Of a DNA stretch of 64,000 bases, positions 25,763 through 34,154 are shown one piece after another (within the stretch, counting starts at the first letter, position 1; each line of letters opens with the position of its first letter). A program made the translations under genes and the position numbers. The DNA comes from Xanthobacteraceae bacterium (GTDB lineage: Bacteria; Pseudomonadota; Alphaproteobacteria; Rhizobiales; Xanthobacteraceae), in assembly GCA_029239875.1 (NCBI GenBank), contig JARBUD010000006.1:84657-148656 (forward strand). The letters are read 5' to 3'. Under the pieces are notes generated by a model. The model saw only the letters and a list, made by a program, of their open reading frames with translations, made no database searches and had not been told where the DNA came from.

Positions 25763-26855
25763 GATCGCCGTGATACCCGGGGATGGCATCGGCTCGGATG
25801 TCATTCAAGCCGGACGCCGCGTGCTGGACGCGCTCGCGGATGCCGACGGTGGCTTCGCTTTCGAATTCGAGAGCTTCGACTGGGGCTCGGATCGGTATCG
25901 CCGCGTCGGCAGGATGATGCCGGAGGACGGCGTCGAGACGCTTCGAAGCTTCGACGCCATCTATTTCGGCGCTGTCGGGGACCCGCAGATCCCGGACCAC
26001 ATCACGCTGTGGGAGTTGCGCCTCGCCATCTGCCAGGGCCTGGACCAATACGCCAATGTCCGCCCCTCGCGGCTACTGCCCAACATTGCCGGTCCCCTCC
26101 GGCCCGAACTCGGCCGCGAGATCGATTGGGTGATCGTGCGTGAGAACAGCGAGGGCGAGTACGCCGGCGCCGGCGGTCGGGCCCATCGCGGACTGCCGAT
26201 CGAGGTGGGCATCGACGTCTCGGTGTTCACGCGCGCCGGCGTGGAGCGGATCGCGCGCTTCGCCTGCGAGCTCGCCATGTCGCGGCCGCGGCGCAAGCTG
26301 ACCATCGTCACCAAATCCAACGCGCAGCGCCATGGCATGGTGTTGTGGGACGAGATCTGCCGCTCGGTCGTGAAGGATTTTCCCCGGCTCGACGTCGACT
26401 GGATGCTGGTCGACGCCATGACCATGCGCATGGTGTTGCGGCCGGGCACCGTCGACACCGTGCTTGCCACCAACCTGCATGCCGACGTGTTGTCGGACCT
26501 CGCCTCCGCACTCAGCGGTAGCCTTGGCATCGGCGCCACCGGCAATCTTACGCCCGACCGCAGCGCGCCCTCGATGTTCGAGCCGATCCACGGCTCGGGC
26601 TTCGATCTGATCGGCAAGGGAATAGCCAATCCCATCGGCGCCTTCTGGACGGCTGTCCTGATGCTTGAGCATCTCGGCGAAGTGGACGCCGCCGCCCGAC
26701 TCATGGCGGCCATCGAGCAGGTGACTGCCGAGGGGGTAGCTCTGACCCCCGATCTCGGCGGGACGGCCCGCACCGATGACGTCACAGCGGCCGTCATCGG
26801 CATCATCAAACGACAAAATGACGCAGAACTCCCCCTGCAGCGCAGCAACGCGTAG
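25749..26855 (+). CDS. Tartrate/D-malate dehydrogenase-like protein
   Basis: 368 residues of the TtuC/DmlA branch of the isocitrate/isopropylmalate dehydrogenase family: IAVIPGDGIGSDVI, NVRPSRLLP, IVRENSEGEYAGAGGR, active Lys in VTKSNAQRHGMVLWDE, metal loop TNLHADVLSDLAS (the usual LFGD is LHAD), and FEPIHGSGFDLIGKGIANPIG. It likely acts on tartrate, D-malate or a related hydroxydicarboxylate. GGAGAGG lies before the ATG. The upstream dehydrogenase gene overlaps it, so the two may be subunits or consecutive enzymes. Confidence 0.82.
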   Translation: MRQHRIAVIPGDGIGSDVIQAGRRVLDALADADGGFAFEFESFDWGSDRYRRVGRMMPEDGVETLRSFDAIYFGAVGDPQIPDHITLWELRLAICQGLDQYANVRPSRLLPNIAGPLRPELGREIDWVIVRENSEGEYAGAGGRAHRGLPIEVGIDVSVFTRAGVERIARFACELAMSRPRRKLTIVTKSNAQRHGMVLWDEICRSVVKDFPRLDVDWMLVDAMTMRMVLRPGTVDTVLATNLHADVLSDLASALSGSLGIGATGNLTPDRSAPSMFEPIHGSGFDLIGKGIANPIGAFWTAVLMLEHLGEVDAAARLMAAIEQVTAEGVALTPDLGGTARTDDVTAAVIGIIKRQNDAELPLQRSNA

Positions 26856-26878
26856 AAAGTGCGAGCCCTTCCCGTTTA

Positions 26879-26896
26879 AATTGTCTACAATTGACG
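26879..26896 (+). promoter_or_regulatory. GntR-type operator, copy 5
   Basis: AATTGTCTACAATTGACG sits immediately in front of the start codon of the second GntR gene, as copy 6 does for the third. This suggests autorepression, and possibly true starts slightly downstream or leaderless transcripts. Confidence 0.55.
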
Positions 26897-26897
26897 A

Positions 26898-27599
26898 ATG
26901 GATGTGAAGAACGAACCGAGTCACCTCAACGACCTGTCCGTGGTGAAGAGCGTATCGCTCACGAGCGCGCTCGAGAAGGAGCTCGAGCGTCTCATCCTCA
27001 CTGGCGAGCTGGAACCGGGCGAGCGGATCAACGAGATCCATCTCTCCAACCGTTTCGGCACGAGCCGCGGCCCCATCCGCGAGGCCACGCGGAGCCTCGA
27101 GGCGAAGGGTCTGGTGGAGGTCGTGCGAAACCGCGGCGTGTTCGTGCGCCGGCTGTCGGTACAGGATGCGATCGAAATCTATGATGTGCGCGCTGCTCTG
27201 TTCGGCCAGGCGGGCCGCCTGCTGGCCGAGCGCATGAACGATGAGCTGCTCGCTGAACTGACTAGGCTCGTCGACGAGATGGATGTCGTGGCTGAGCGCG
27301 GCAGCTTCGACGACTATTACCCGCTCAACCTCGCCTTTCACAATTTCATCGTCACCTCGGCGGGCAACCGCACCTTGACCGCAGAGTACCACCGTTTCGT
27401 CAACAAGCTGCACCTCTTCCGGGCCCGTGCGCTTGTCCAGGGTGGGGGGCTCGCGGTGTCGAACCGCGAGCACCGCGCCATGCTCGAGGCGCTTGCCTCA
27501 GGGGATGGGGACCGAGCCCAGATGACGCACTGGCGCCACGTGGCACTCGCCAAGCGCCGCGTCATCGCCGCCGTCGACGGCGCGTCGCGCATCGACTGA
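26898..27599 (+). CDS. GntR/FCD-family transcriptional regulator
   Basis: 233 residues: winged HTH with NEIHLSNRFGTSRGPIREATRSLEAKGLVEVVRNRGVFVRRL, then an FCD domain (NLAFHNFIVTSAGN, ending SNREHRAMLEAL). It is very similar to the regulator at 15.6 kb, including the NRGVFVRRL wing, so both probably read the same operator. It lies 42 bases after the dehydrogenase pair. The start is uncertain because operator copy 5 abuts the ATG. Confidence 0.86.
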   Translation: MDVKNEPSHLNDLSVVKSVSLTSALEKELERLILTGELEPGERINEIHLSNRFGTSRGPIREATRSLEAKGLVEVVRNRGVFVRRLSVQDAIEIYDVRAALFGQAGRLLAERMNDELLAELTRLVDEMDVVAERGSFDDYYPLNLAFHNFIVTSAGNRTLTAEYHRFVNKLHLFRARALVQGGGLAVSNREHRAMLEALASGDGDRAQMTHWRHVALAKRRVIAAVDGASRID

Positions 27600-27667
27600 G
27601 CGACTTTAGGGATTTTAGCCGGCGAATATTCTCCGTGACTTCCGCACAGTCGGGCGGCCACGGCGGC

Positions 27668-28693
27668 TTACGCCGCCGCGCGCGCCTCGATCTGCCGCGA
27701 GGCCACGCGCGCCGCAAGGCGGATGGCGGCCTCGAAGGCGCCGATATCGGCAACGCCCTTCCCCACGATGTCGAATGCCGTCCCGTGCGCCGGCGTGGTG
27801 AAGACGATCTCCAGCCCGGCCGTGATCGTCACGCCCTTGTTGAAGCCCTTGAGCTTGGTCGCGATCTGCCCCTGGTCGTGATACATCGCCAGAACGCTGT
27901 CATAGGCGCCGTTGAAGGCTTTCAGGTAGACGGTGTCGGCCGGCCACGGACCGTCGCAGACGATGCCTTCCCGTGCCATGGCCTCGACCGCCGGACGGAT
28001 GATGTCGATCTCTTCGGTGCCGAACAGCCCACCCTCGCCGCCATGGGGGTTGAGAGCGGCGACGGCGATGCGCGGCCGCTCGATGCCGGCCTTGCGCATG
28101 GTCTCGTCGGCAAGTCGCAGGGCGCGGCAGACGGAATCGAACGACACCTGATCCAGGGCGGTGCGCAGCGACACATGCGAGGTGACGCGCGTCATCCACT
28201 GGCCTTCCAGCACGTTCATCTCGCTGAAGGGGCCGGTATGTCCCAGCAGGTGGGCGAACATCTTGTGCTCGTCCGGGAAGTGCCAGCCGCCCTTGAACAT
28301 GGCCTGCTTGTTGAGCGGCGCAAAACACACGCCGTCGATCTCGCCGGCCTTGGCGAAGTCGATCGTCCGCGCCAGCGTCTCGCCCGTCAGCCTGCCGGAT
28401 TCGGCATCGGGGACGCCGAGCGGAAGGGCGGCGGGATCGACATTGCTCAGGTCGACCAGCGCGATCTCCGGCGCGTCCCAGTCCACGGCGGCAGGGGAGG
28501 GGTAGCGGCGATAGCGCAGTGAAACGCCGGCTTGCCTGGCGCCGAGTTCCAGCACACGGGCATCGCCGATGACGACGATCCGCGCCACATCGCGCCCGCG
28601 CCCTTCATGAAGGATGCGCGCGGTCTGCTCCGGTCCGATGCCGGTGCAATCGCCGGGGACGAGGGCGAGAACGGGAAGTTCGACGCGGGTCAT
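27668..28693 (-). CDS. PdxA-family 4-phospho-hydroxyacid/hydroxythreonine dehydrogenase
   Basis: About 341 residues of the PdxA superfamily. Three metal-binding histidines are visible in TRVTSHVSLRTAL, AALNPHGGEGGLFGTEE and AMYHDQGQIATKLKGF; the C-terminus has TTPAHGTAFDIVGKGVADIGAF. PdxA2-type members outside B6 synthesis oxidise phosphorylated four-carbon sugar acids, and the catabolic, GntR-linked position here points to that type rather than to vitamin B6. No partner DUF1537 kinase is in view, so a non-phosphorylated substrate is possible. ATG 28693 lies 4 bases after the GntR stop. A GC hairpin (27661-27678) overlaps the stop. Confidence 0.83.
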   Translation of the reverse strand: MTRVELPVLALVPGDCTGIGPEQTARILHEGRGRDVARIVVIGDARVLELGARQAGVSLRYRRYPSPAAVDWDAPEIALVDLSNVDPAALPLGVPDAESGRLTGETLARTIDFAKAGEIDGVCFAPLNKQAMFKGGWHFPDEHKMFAHLLGHTGPFSEMNVLEGQWMTRVTSHVSLRTALDQVSFDSVCRALRLADETMRKAGIERPRIAVAALNPHGGEGGLFGTEEIDIIRPAVEAMAREGIVCDGPWPADTVYLKAFNGAYDSVLAMYHDQGQIATKLKGFNKGVTITAGLEIVFTTPAHGTAFDIVGKGVADIGAFEAAIRLAARVASRQIEARAAA

Positions 28694-28697
28694 GTTG

Positions 28698-29459
28698 CTA
28701 CCTATCTGGAAATTTCGGCGTTCGGGGATCCAATGGGCTGAGGCGCGCGGGCATGGCAGCATCGTCTTCCAGCGTGCGCAGGAAGCGGGCCTTGCCGGCG
28801 AGAATGTGCCGCTCGAGCAGACGCGCGGCCGTCGTACCGTCGCTCTGGCGCAGCGCTTCGACAATGGCCTTGTGTTCGTCGTTGGAGCTTCGCATCGAGC
28901 CAGGCAGAACCAATCCCCGCCTGCGGAACAGGTGCAGCTCGGCCTCGAGCAAGGGGTAGAGTTCGATGAGCTTGGCGTTGTCCGAGGCCATCACCACCTG
29001 GCGGTGAAACTCGTTGTTCAGCGTGTAGAAGGCGGCGATATCAGCCGTTTCGATGGCGGCATCCATCCGCCCGATCAGTTCGTCCATCAACCTCAGCTGG
29101 GAGGTGGCGATGATCGAGGCCGCCAGCCGGCCGGCGGTGCCGAACAGGCCGGCGCGGATGTCGTAGAGGTCGAGCGCCTCTTTGGTGTTTATCTCGCGAA
29201 CGAAGAACCCCCGGTTCAGTTCGCTGCGTAGCAACCCGATCTGCTCCAGCGCCCGACAGGCCTCGCGTACCGGGCCGCGGCTGATGCCGAGCTTGAGCGC
29301 AAGCGCGCTCTCATTGATCCGCACACCGCCGGTCAGTTCGCCCGTGCCGATCAGGCGCTCGATCTCCCGTTGAATCAGTGGCACGTGCGACGTCGTGCGA
29401 GGTGTCCGGCCGGAAGTGGGTGAGGGTGCGCGATCCATGTGCGCATCTCGCCCGCTCAT
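28698..29459 (-). CDS. GntR/FCD-family transcriptional regulator
   Basis: Up to 253 residues: an N-terminal Ser/Thr/Pro-rich tail, a winged HTH (NESALALKLGISRGPVREACRALEQIGLL) and an FCD domain (NNEFHRQVVMASDNAKL, SSNDEHKAIVEAL). It heads a two-gene operon with the PdxA-family gene. ATG 29459 lies directly against operator copy 6; ATG 29438 would place the start inside the transcript if TTGACA in that operator is the -35, so the shorter form is possible. It is the third regulator with the same recognition helix type. Confidence 0.84.
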   Translation of the reverse strand: MSGRDAHMDRAPSPTSGRTPRTTSHVPLIQREIERLIGTGELTGGVRINESALALKLGISRGPVREACRALEQIGLLRSELNRGFFVREINTKEALDLYDIRAGLFGTAGRLAASIIATSQLRLMDELIGRMDAAIETADIAAFYTLNNEFHRQVVMASDNAKLIELYPLLEAELHLFRRRGLVLPGSMRSSNDEHKAIVEALRQSDGTTAARLLERHILAGKARFLRTLEDDAAMPARLSPLDPRTPKFPDR

Positions 29460-29477
29460 GTGTCAATTGTCAACAAT
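29460..29477 (-). promoter_or_regulatory. GntR-type operator, copy 6
   Basis: The minus strand reads ATTGTTGACAATTGACAC. It is nearly identical to copy 7 at the other end of the same divergent intergenic region, each oriented towards its own gene. Confidence 0.65.
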
Positions 29478-29643
29478 TATCCGTGCGGATCGATGATTGA
29501 GCAAGTCTAGCTTGATTGCGCCTTTACCTAGCGACATGGTGCAAAGACGGGCATAAGTCATTGTAATATCGATATATCTGGCGTGGGTAATCCTATGTTT
29601 GAGATCCTGCCGTCGACCATCAGTTTGGAAAACTGCGACCATT

Positions 29644-29661
29644 ATTGTTGACAGTTGACGG
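29644..29661 (+). promoter_or_regulatory. GntR-type operator, copy 7
   Basis: ATTGTTGACAGTTGACGG, 69 bases upstream of the tartrate-dehydrogenase-like gene. The AT-rich 29480-29640 segment between copies 6 and 7 shows no gene. Confidence 0.65.
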
Positions 29662-29730
29662 TGCAATGCGCACTCTCCCCACGCCATTTTCTGCCCTGTC
29701 CTCGCTACCGTCCGACACCCAGGAGTTCTC

Positions 29731-30816
29731 ATGACAGCCTATTCGATAGCGGTTATTCCCGGCGACGGGATCGGCAACGAGGTGGTGCCGGAAGCGCAGC
29801 GCGTGCTGGAGGCGGCGGCTCGAAAGGGAGGCTTCTCCTTCGACTGGACGCATTACGACTGGAGCTGCGAGCGCTTCGCCAAGACCGGATCCATGATGCC
29901 GGCGGACGGCCTGGAGCAGATCCGGACCAAGGACGCCATCTTCCTCGGCGCCGTAGGCTTTCCCGGTGTCCCGGATCACATCTCGCTCTGGGGCTTGTTG
30001 ATCCCCATCCGCCGCGGCTTCCATCAATATGTGAACCTGCGTCCCGTGAAGCTGCTGGCCGGCGTGGAGAGCCCGCTGAAGGGGCGGGGACCGGGCGACA
30101 TCGACTTCTACGTCGTGCGCGAGAACAACGAGGGTGAATACTCCTCGATCGGCGGCCGGCTGTATGAAGGCGGCGCCGACGAACTGGTCATGCAGCAGTC
30201 GATCTTCACCCGCCGCGGCTGCGACCGGGTGATGCGCTACGCCTTCGAGCTGGCCAAGGGGCGCAAGAAGCACGTCACCTCGGCGACCAAATCGAACGGC
30301 ATCAGCCACACCATGCCCTACTGGGACGAGCGCTTCGCGGCGATCTCCAAGGAATATCCCGGCTTCACGACCGACCAGTTCCACATCGACATCCTCACCG
30401 CGCATTTCGTCCGCAACCCGGACTGGTTCGACGTGGTGGTCGCGTCGAACCTCTTCGGCGACATCCTTTCCGATCTGGGCCCGGCGATCGTCGGCTCCAT
30501 CGGCATCGCCCCCGGCGGCAACATCAATCCGGAGAAGGAATATCCGTCCATGTTCGAGCCGGTTCACGGCTCGGCACCGGATATCGCCGGTAAGGGCATC
30601 GCTAATCCCATCGGCCAGATCTGGTCGGGGGCGATGATGCTGCGTCATCTCGGCGAGGAGGCTGCGGCGCGGGCGGTGGAGGATGCGATCGAGCAGGTGC
30701 TAGCCCGTCGCGACAGCCTCACGCGCGATCTCGGCGGCAAGGCCGGCACCCGCGAGTTGACGGATGCGATCATCGGGGCGCTGGACGCCACGGCCCTTCG
30801 CCAGCCGGCCGCCTGA
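29731..30816 (+). CDS. Tartrate dehydrogenase/decarboxylase-like protein (TtuC family)
   Basis: 361 residues. It shows the TtuC/DmlA features: IAVIPGDGIGNEVVPE, GAVGFPGVPDHISLWGLLIPIRRGFHQYVNLRP, YVVRENNEGEYSSIGGR, Lys in ATKSNGISHTMPYWDERF, metal site SNLFGDILSDLGP, and FEPVHGSAPDIAGKGIANPIG. This is the most canonical of the three family members here. It should be NAD-dependent with Mn2+/Mg2+, acting on D-malate, tartrate or a close analogue. AGGAG precedes the ATG. It is controlled by operator copy 7 and co-transcribed with the following mmgE gene. Confidence 0.87.
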   Translation: MTAYSIAVIPGDGIGNEVVPEAQRVLEAAARKGGFSFDWTHYDWSCERFAKTGSMMPADGLEQIRTKDAIFLGAVGFPGVPDHISLWGLLIPIRRGFHQYVNLRPVKLLAGVESPLKGRGPGDIDFYVVRENNEGEYSSIGGRLYEGGADELVMQQSIFTRRGCDRVMRYAFELAKGRKKHVTSATKSNGISHTMPYWDERFAAISKEYPGFTTDQFHIDILTAHFVRNPDWFDVVVASNLFGDILSDLGPAIVGSIGIAPGGNINPEKEYPSMFEPVHGSAPDIAGKGIANPIGQIWSGAMMLRHLGEEAAARAVEDAIEQVLARRDSLTRDLGGKAGTRELTDAIIGALDATALRQPAA

Positions 30817-30845
30817 CACACAAGGAAGAGAGAAGGAAACGCGCC

Positions 30846-32273
30846 ATGACGCTGCATCAGACCAACCCTGCCCACGCCCAGCCGATCGTCGAAGGGCTCA
30901 CGCGCCAGGTGGCGGAATTCGTCGTCGACACCAAGCTCTCCGACCTGCCCGCCGAGGTGGTCGAGCTCGGCAAGAAGTCCATTCTCGACGGCATAGGTCT
31001 GGCGCTGTCGGGTTCGGTCGCCAAGAGCGGCGAGCATATCCGCGACTATCTCACTGGGCTTGGCATCAAGGAGGGGCCGGCAACCGTGATCGGCACTTCG
31101 CTGAAAGTGCCGCCGCGCTTCGCTGCATTCGCCAACGGCGTCGGTATCCACGCCGATGACTACGACGACACCCAGCTGGCCGTCGCGCAGGATCGGGTCT
31201 ACGGGCTGCTCACGCATCCGACCGCGCCGGCCCTGCCGGCGGCGCTCGCCGTGGCCGAAGCCGGCCGGCGTTCGGGTGCGGACATGATGCTGGCCTATCA
31301 CCTCGGCGTCGAGGTCGAGTGCAAGATCGCCGAGGCGATCAACCCGCGCCATTACCAACATGGTTTCCACGCGACGGCGACCTGCGGCACTTATGCCGCC
31401 GCTGCCGCCGCGTCGAAGCTCAAGGGGCTCGACGTCGAGCAGGTGGTGCGCGCCTTCGGCTGCGCCGGCAGCCAGTCCGCCGGCCTTCGCGAGAATTTCG
31501 GCACCATGATGAAACCCTTCCACGCCGGCCGCTCGTCCGAGAGCGGCGTCGTCGCCGCGGACTTCGCCAAGCTCGGTTGGACGACGACGGACAAGATCTT
31601 GGAAGCCCCGCGCGGCTTCTTCCAGGCAGCCGGCGGCGGCTTCGACGCAGGAGCGATCACCGGCAAGCTCGGCCACCCCTGGACGTTCGTCTTCCCGGGC
31701 GTGTCGATCAAGCCGCATCCCTCGGGGTCGCTGACCCATCCGGGCATGACCGAGCTGCTGAGGCTCATTCGCGAGCACGGTATCAAGGCCGCCGACGTGG
31801 AGCGGGTCGATGTCGGCACCAACCAGAACATGCCGAACGCGCTGATCCACCATCGCCCGAAGAACGAGCTTCAGGCCAAGTTCTCCATGGAGTTCTGCAT
31901 GGCGATACTGCTGCTCGACGGGCGCGGCGGCCTGCCCGAATTCACCGACGAGGTGGTGGAACGGCCCGACGTGAAGGCGATGATCGAGCGGGTGAACTTC
32001 CACGTCCACCCGGAGGCGGAAGCCGCCGGTTACGACAAGATGACCACGATCATCGACATCCACCTCAAGGATGGCCGCACCGTCTCGGGCCGGGCGGATT
32101 TCGGCAAGGGCAGCCCGGCCAATCCGATGAGCTATGACGAATGCGCCGACAAGTTCCGCGGCTGCGCGGAGTTCGCCAGGTGGGACAGGGCCAAGACGGA
32201 AGCCATCGTCGCGATGGTGCGGCGGCTGGAGGCGGTCGGCGACATCCGAGAACTGACCGGTCTCTGTGCGTGA
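30846..32273 (+). CDS. MmgE/PrpD-family protein
   Basis: 475 residues, with GVGIHADDYDDTQLAVAQDRVYGLLTHPT, GFHATATCGTYAAAAAASKLKGL, NFGTMMKPFHAGRSSESG and PGVSIKPHPSGSLTHPGM. Conserved Asp, His and Lys in these segments match the active-site region of the fold. It is clearly a close paralogue of the protein at 14.1 kb (same motif spacing) and more distant from the one at 9.6 kb. AGGAAACGC precedes the ATG, 29 bases after the dehydrogenase stop. It is probably a dehydratase, isomerase or decarboxylase for the compound handled by the upstream dehydrogenase. Confidence 0.86.
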   Translation: MTLHQTNPAHAQPIVEGLTRQVAEFVVDTKLSDLPAEVVELGKKSILDGIGLALSGSVAKSGEHIRDYLTGLGIKEGPATVIGTSLKVPPRFAAFANGVGIHADDYDDTQLAVAQDRVYGLLTHPTAPALPAALAVAEAGRRSGADMMLAYHLGVEVECKIAEAINPRHYQHGFHATATCGTYAAAAAASKLKGLDVEQVVRAFGCAGSQSAGLRENFGTMMKPFHAGRSSESGVVAADFAKLGWTTTDKILEAPRGFFQAAGGGFDAGAITGKLGHPWTFVFPGVSIKPHPSGSLTHPGMTELLRLIREHGIKAADVERVDVGTNQNMPNALIHHRPKNELQAKFSMEFCMAILLLDGRGGLPEFTDEVVERPDVKAMIERVNFHVHPEAEAAGYDKMTTIIDIHLKDGRTVSGRADFGKGSPANPMSYDECADKFRGCAEFARWDRAKTEAIVAMVRRLEAVGDIRELTGLCA

Positions 32274-32280
32274 CGTCAGG

Positions 32281-32328
32281 GGCGCCTCGCTCGAACCATG
32301 CGCTCCGACTCGGAGAGAGCGAGGCGCC
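32281..32328 (+). terminator. Hairpin after the tartrate-dehydrogenase/mmgE operon
   Basis: A perfect 12-bp inverted repeat GGCGCCTCGCTC/GAGCGAGGCGCC encloses a smaller CTCCGA/TCGGAG stem. It begins 8 bases after the stop codon. There is no strong T-run. Confidence 0.6.
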
Positions 32329-32449
32329 GTTCCGCAAGGCCTATTTGCGCTGCTGATCGGTGTCGCCGTGCCGAACGGCCGGTAGCCGATTCCATCTGAG
32401 CTCCTGCCGTAAGGACACCCGATTTGCGCCGTAGATGTTGCGCATGAAG

Positions 32450-32599
32450 ATGTCGGAACCTGTTGGAATCGGCGTCGGCGTGGCAATCGGAGTGGCGATT
32501 GGTGTCGCTCTCGACAACGTCACGGCCGGCATCGGCATAGGCATTGCCCTTGCAATAGCGATGGGACTCGCTTTCAGGAAGCCCACCGACCGCCGCTGA
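32450..32599 (+). CDS. Small glycine-zipper membrane protein
   Basis: A 49-residue frame missed by the ORF track: MSEPVGIGVGVAIGVAIGV..., then LDNVTAGIGIGIALAIAMG, ending FRKPTDRR. The repeated GxGxG/GxxxG pattern in two hydrophobic helices joined by a short LDNV turn is typical of glycine-zipper proteins. In-frame ATGs at 32435 and 32444 are possible earlier starts, and no strong ribosome site separates them. The minus-strand ORF across the same bases is Pro/Ala-repetitive and looks like its shadow. Function unknown. Confidence 0.5.
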   Translation: MSEPVGIGVGVAIGVAIGVALDNVTAGIGIGIALAIAMGLAFRKPTDRR

Positions 32600-32625
32600 T
32601 AAGCACTCTGCCGCGGCTCCGCCGA

Positions 32626-33507
32626 TCATTTCCGCAAGGGTGGCGGGGCGTGTCCGGTCCAGGCTTCGAACACCGCCGCGAAGACCTGTGCCATGCCTTG
32701 TGCGAGAAGGCCCCCGGTTGGAGCGAGGCAGCGCACGACGATGCCGCACCCACCGGGCAGGCCGCTCAGGCCGATCCGGCATCCCAGCCCGTCGAGCCGC
32801 TGCATGAGGGCGGAGGTATCCACATCGCAGCGCCGAGCGCCGAGGCCCACCACATTGCCCATCGCCCGATAGGGGCCGAGCGGAGACGCCGATCCGGCGA
32901 ATTGGGCGCCGCTGATCCCGCCGCGGTCCCACACGAGGATCCGCCCGCCCGGGTCGCGTACGCATAGTTCGGTGTGCAGCCGGCCGAAGGGCCGGCCGTG
33001 CTGTTCCGGGTCATGCGTGGTGAAACCGTCGGCGAGTATGACGCGCCCGCCGGATGCCAGCGTCACCTGCGTGCTCGCACGGAGATGGGCCTTGGGAAAC
33101 AGGATGAAGGGATCGTTGGTCAGGATGAGGAAGGCCTCGTCGCGCACACCTATGGCGGTCGACAGGCAGGCCTCGTTCCCCGGCGTGCGGTGGACGACAG
33201 TCGCCGCCTGGCTGGTGACATGGGCCTGCGCGCCGACGCCGACCTCGATGTCGAGCGCCAGCCGGTCGCCCGTGTACAGCCCGCCGGAACTCGATTGCAG
33301 ATAGAGCGTGGCGCATTCCGGCAGACGCGGGTCGAGCCGGAAGGGCCGGGTTATGTGGAACGGATAGGGGATGTGCTGGCGCGCGAGAACGGTGTGGCCA
33401 CCGCCCTTGACGAAACCAAGCTGCGCCTGCACGTCGCGCGCGCACGCGGTTCCCGGTGCGATAGGCCCAGCGTGCCTCAGGCCCGCCGCCTGTGGCGCAG
33501 CGTTCAT
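32626..33507 (-). CDS. ureD: Urease accessory protein UreD
   Basis: 293 residues of the UreD/UreH family, with [62 protein letters not shown] and the conserved [16 protein letters not shown]. It binds urease apoenzyme with UreF and UreG for nickel insertion. ATG 33507 overlaps the ureG stop (ATGA); the track ORF runs through ureG out of frame. It is the last gene of the operon, whereas in many operons ureD comes first. Confidence 0.88.
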   Translation of the reverse strand: MNAAPQAAGLRHAGPIAPGTACARDVQAQLGFVKGGGHTVLARQHIPYPFHITRPFRLDPRLPECATLYLQSSSGGLYTGDRLALDIEVGVGAQAHVTSQAATVVHRTPGNEACLSTAIGVRDEAFLILTNDPFILFPKAHLRASTQVTLASGGRVILADGFTTHDPEQHGRPFGRLHTELCVRDPGGRILVWDRGGISGAQFAGSASPLGPYRAMGNVVGLGARRCDVDTSALMQRLDGLGCRIGLSGLPGGCGIVVRCLAPTGGLLAQGMAQVFAAVFEAWTGHAPPPLRK

Positions 33508-34154
33508 CGGAACAGCACCGCTTTCAGCATCGCATCGGCGACCTCCGCCACACCCGCGCCTCGGCGGGCATCGGTCAGGAGCACCGGCCTCTGTCCTCGA
33601 ATCGCCCGGGCTTCCTCCATCATCCGGGGCAGGGCGACGCCGACATGGGACGCGAGATCCTCCTTGTTGATGACCAGAAGATCGCAGCGCAGCGTTCCCG
33701 GCCCCTTCTTGCGCGGAATATCGTCGCCGCCGGCCACATCGATGACGAAGATCCACCAGTCCACCAGATCGAGCGAGAAGGTGGAGGCGAGGTTGTCCCC
33801 GCCGGATTCGAACAGGATCAGCTCCACTCCGGGGAAGCGGGCCTCCAGTTCGTCCCCCGCCGCGATATTCAGCGTGGGGTCCTCGCGGATGACGGTGTGC
33901 GGGCAGGCACCGGCCTCGACCGCCGATACACGCTGGGGATCGATGAGCCCGGAGCGCCGCAGCCGTTCGGCATCCTCCCGGGTGACGAGGTCGTTCGTCA
34001 CCACCGCGAGGTCGACGCCGCGGGCGTGAAGCACCGGAATGAGGGCCTCGATCAGCGCGGTCTTGCCGGAGCCGACCGGCCCGCCGATGCCGACGCGCGC
34101 CGCGACGCGGCGGCCTTCCGCCTGTTCGGCGGTTCGATCGTCGAACAGGTTCAT
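33504..34154 (-). CDS. ureG: Urease accessory GTPase UreG
   Basis: 216 residues. P-loop [17 protein letters not shown], switch region with the nickel-binding Cys-Pro-His motif in [26 protein letters not shown], and guanine-specificity [11 protein letters not shown] hydrolysis by UreG drives nickel delivery to urease. ATG 34154 overlaps the ureC stop by 4 bases; the track's 307-residue version runs into ureC. There is no His-rich N-terminal extension. Confidence 0.93.
   Translation of the reverse strand: MNLFDDRTAEQAEGRRVAARVGIGGPVGSGKTALIEALIPVLHARGVDLAVVTNDLVTREDAERLRRSGLIDPQRVSAVEAGACPHTVIREDPTLNIAAGDELEARFPGVELILFESGGDNLASTFSLDLVDWWIFVIDVAGGDDIPRKKGPGTLRCDLLVINKEDLASHVGVALPRMMEEARAIRGQRPVLLTDARRGAGVAEVADAMLKAVLFR

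Noticed and set aside
27661-27678. Perfect 7-bp GC hairpin at the end of the PdxA-family gene
   Set aside because: Lacks a T-run on either side and overlaps the stop codon; not listed as a terminator, only mentioned with the gene.
16475-29661. Reading the TTGACA repeats simply as -35 promoter boxes
   Set aside because: Similarity extends over 16-18 bases including ATTGT before and RTTGWC after TTGACA, more than a promoter box explains; a dual role remains likely.
32341-32586. 81-residue minus-strand ORF rich in Met/Pro/Ala repeats
   Set aside because: The repeats are the complement of the glycine-zipper codons on the plus strand.
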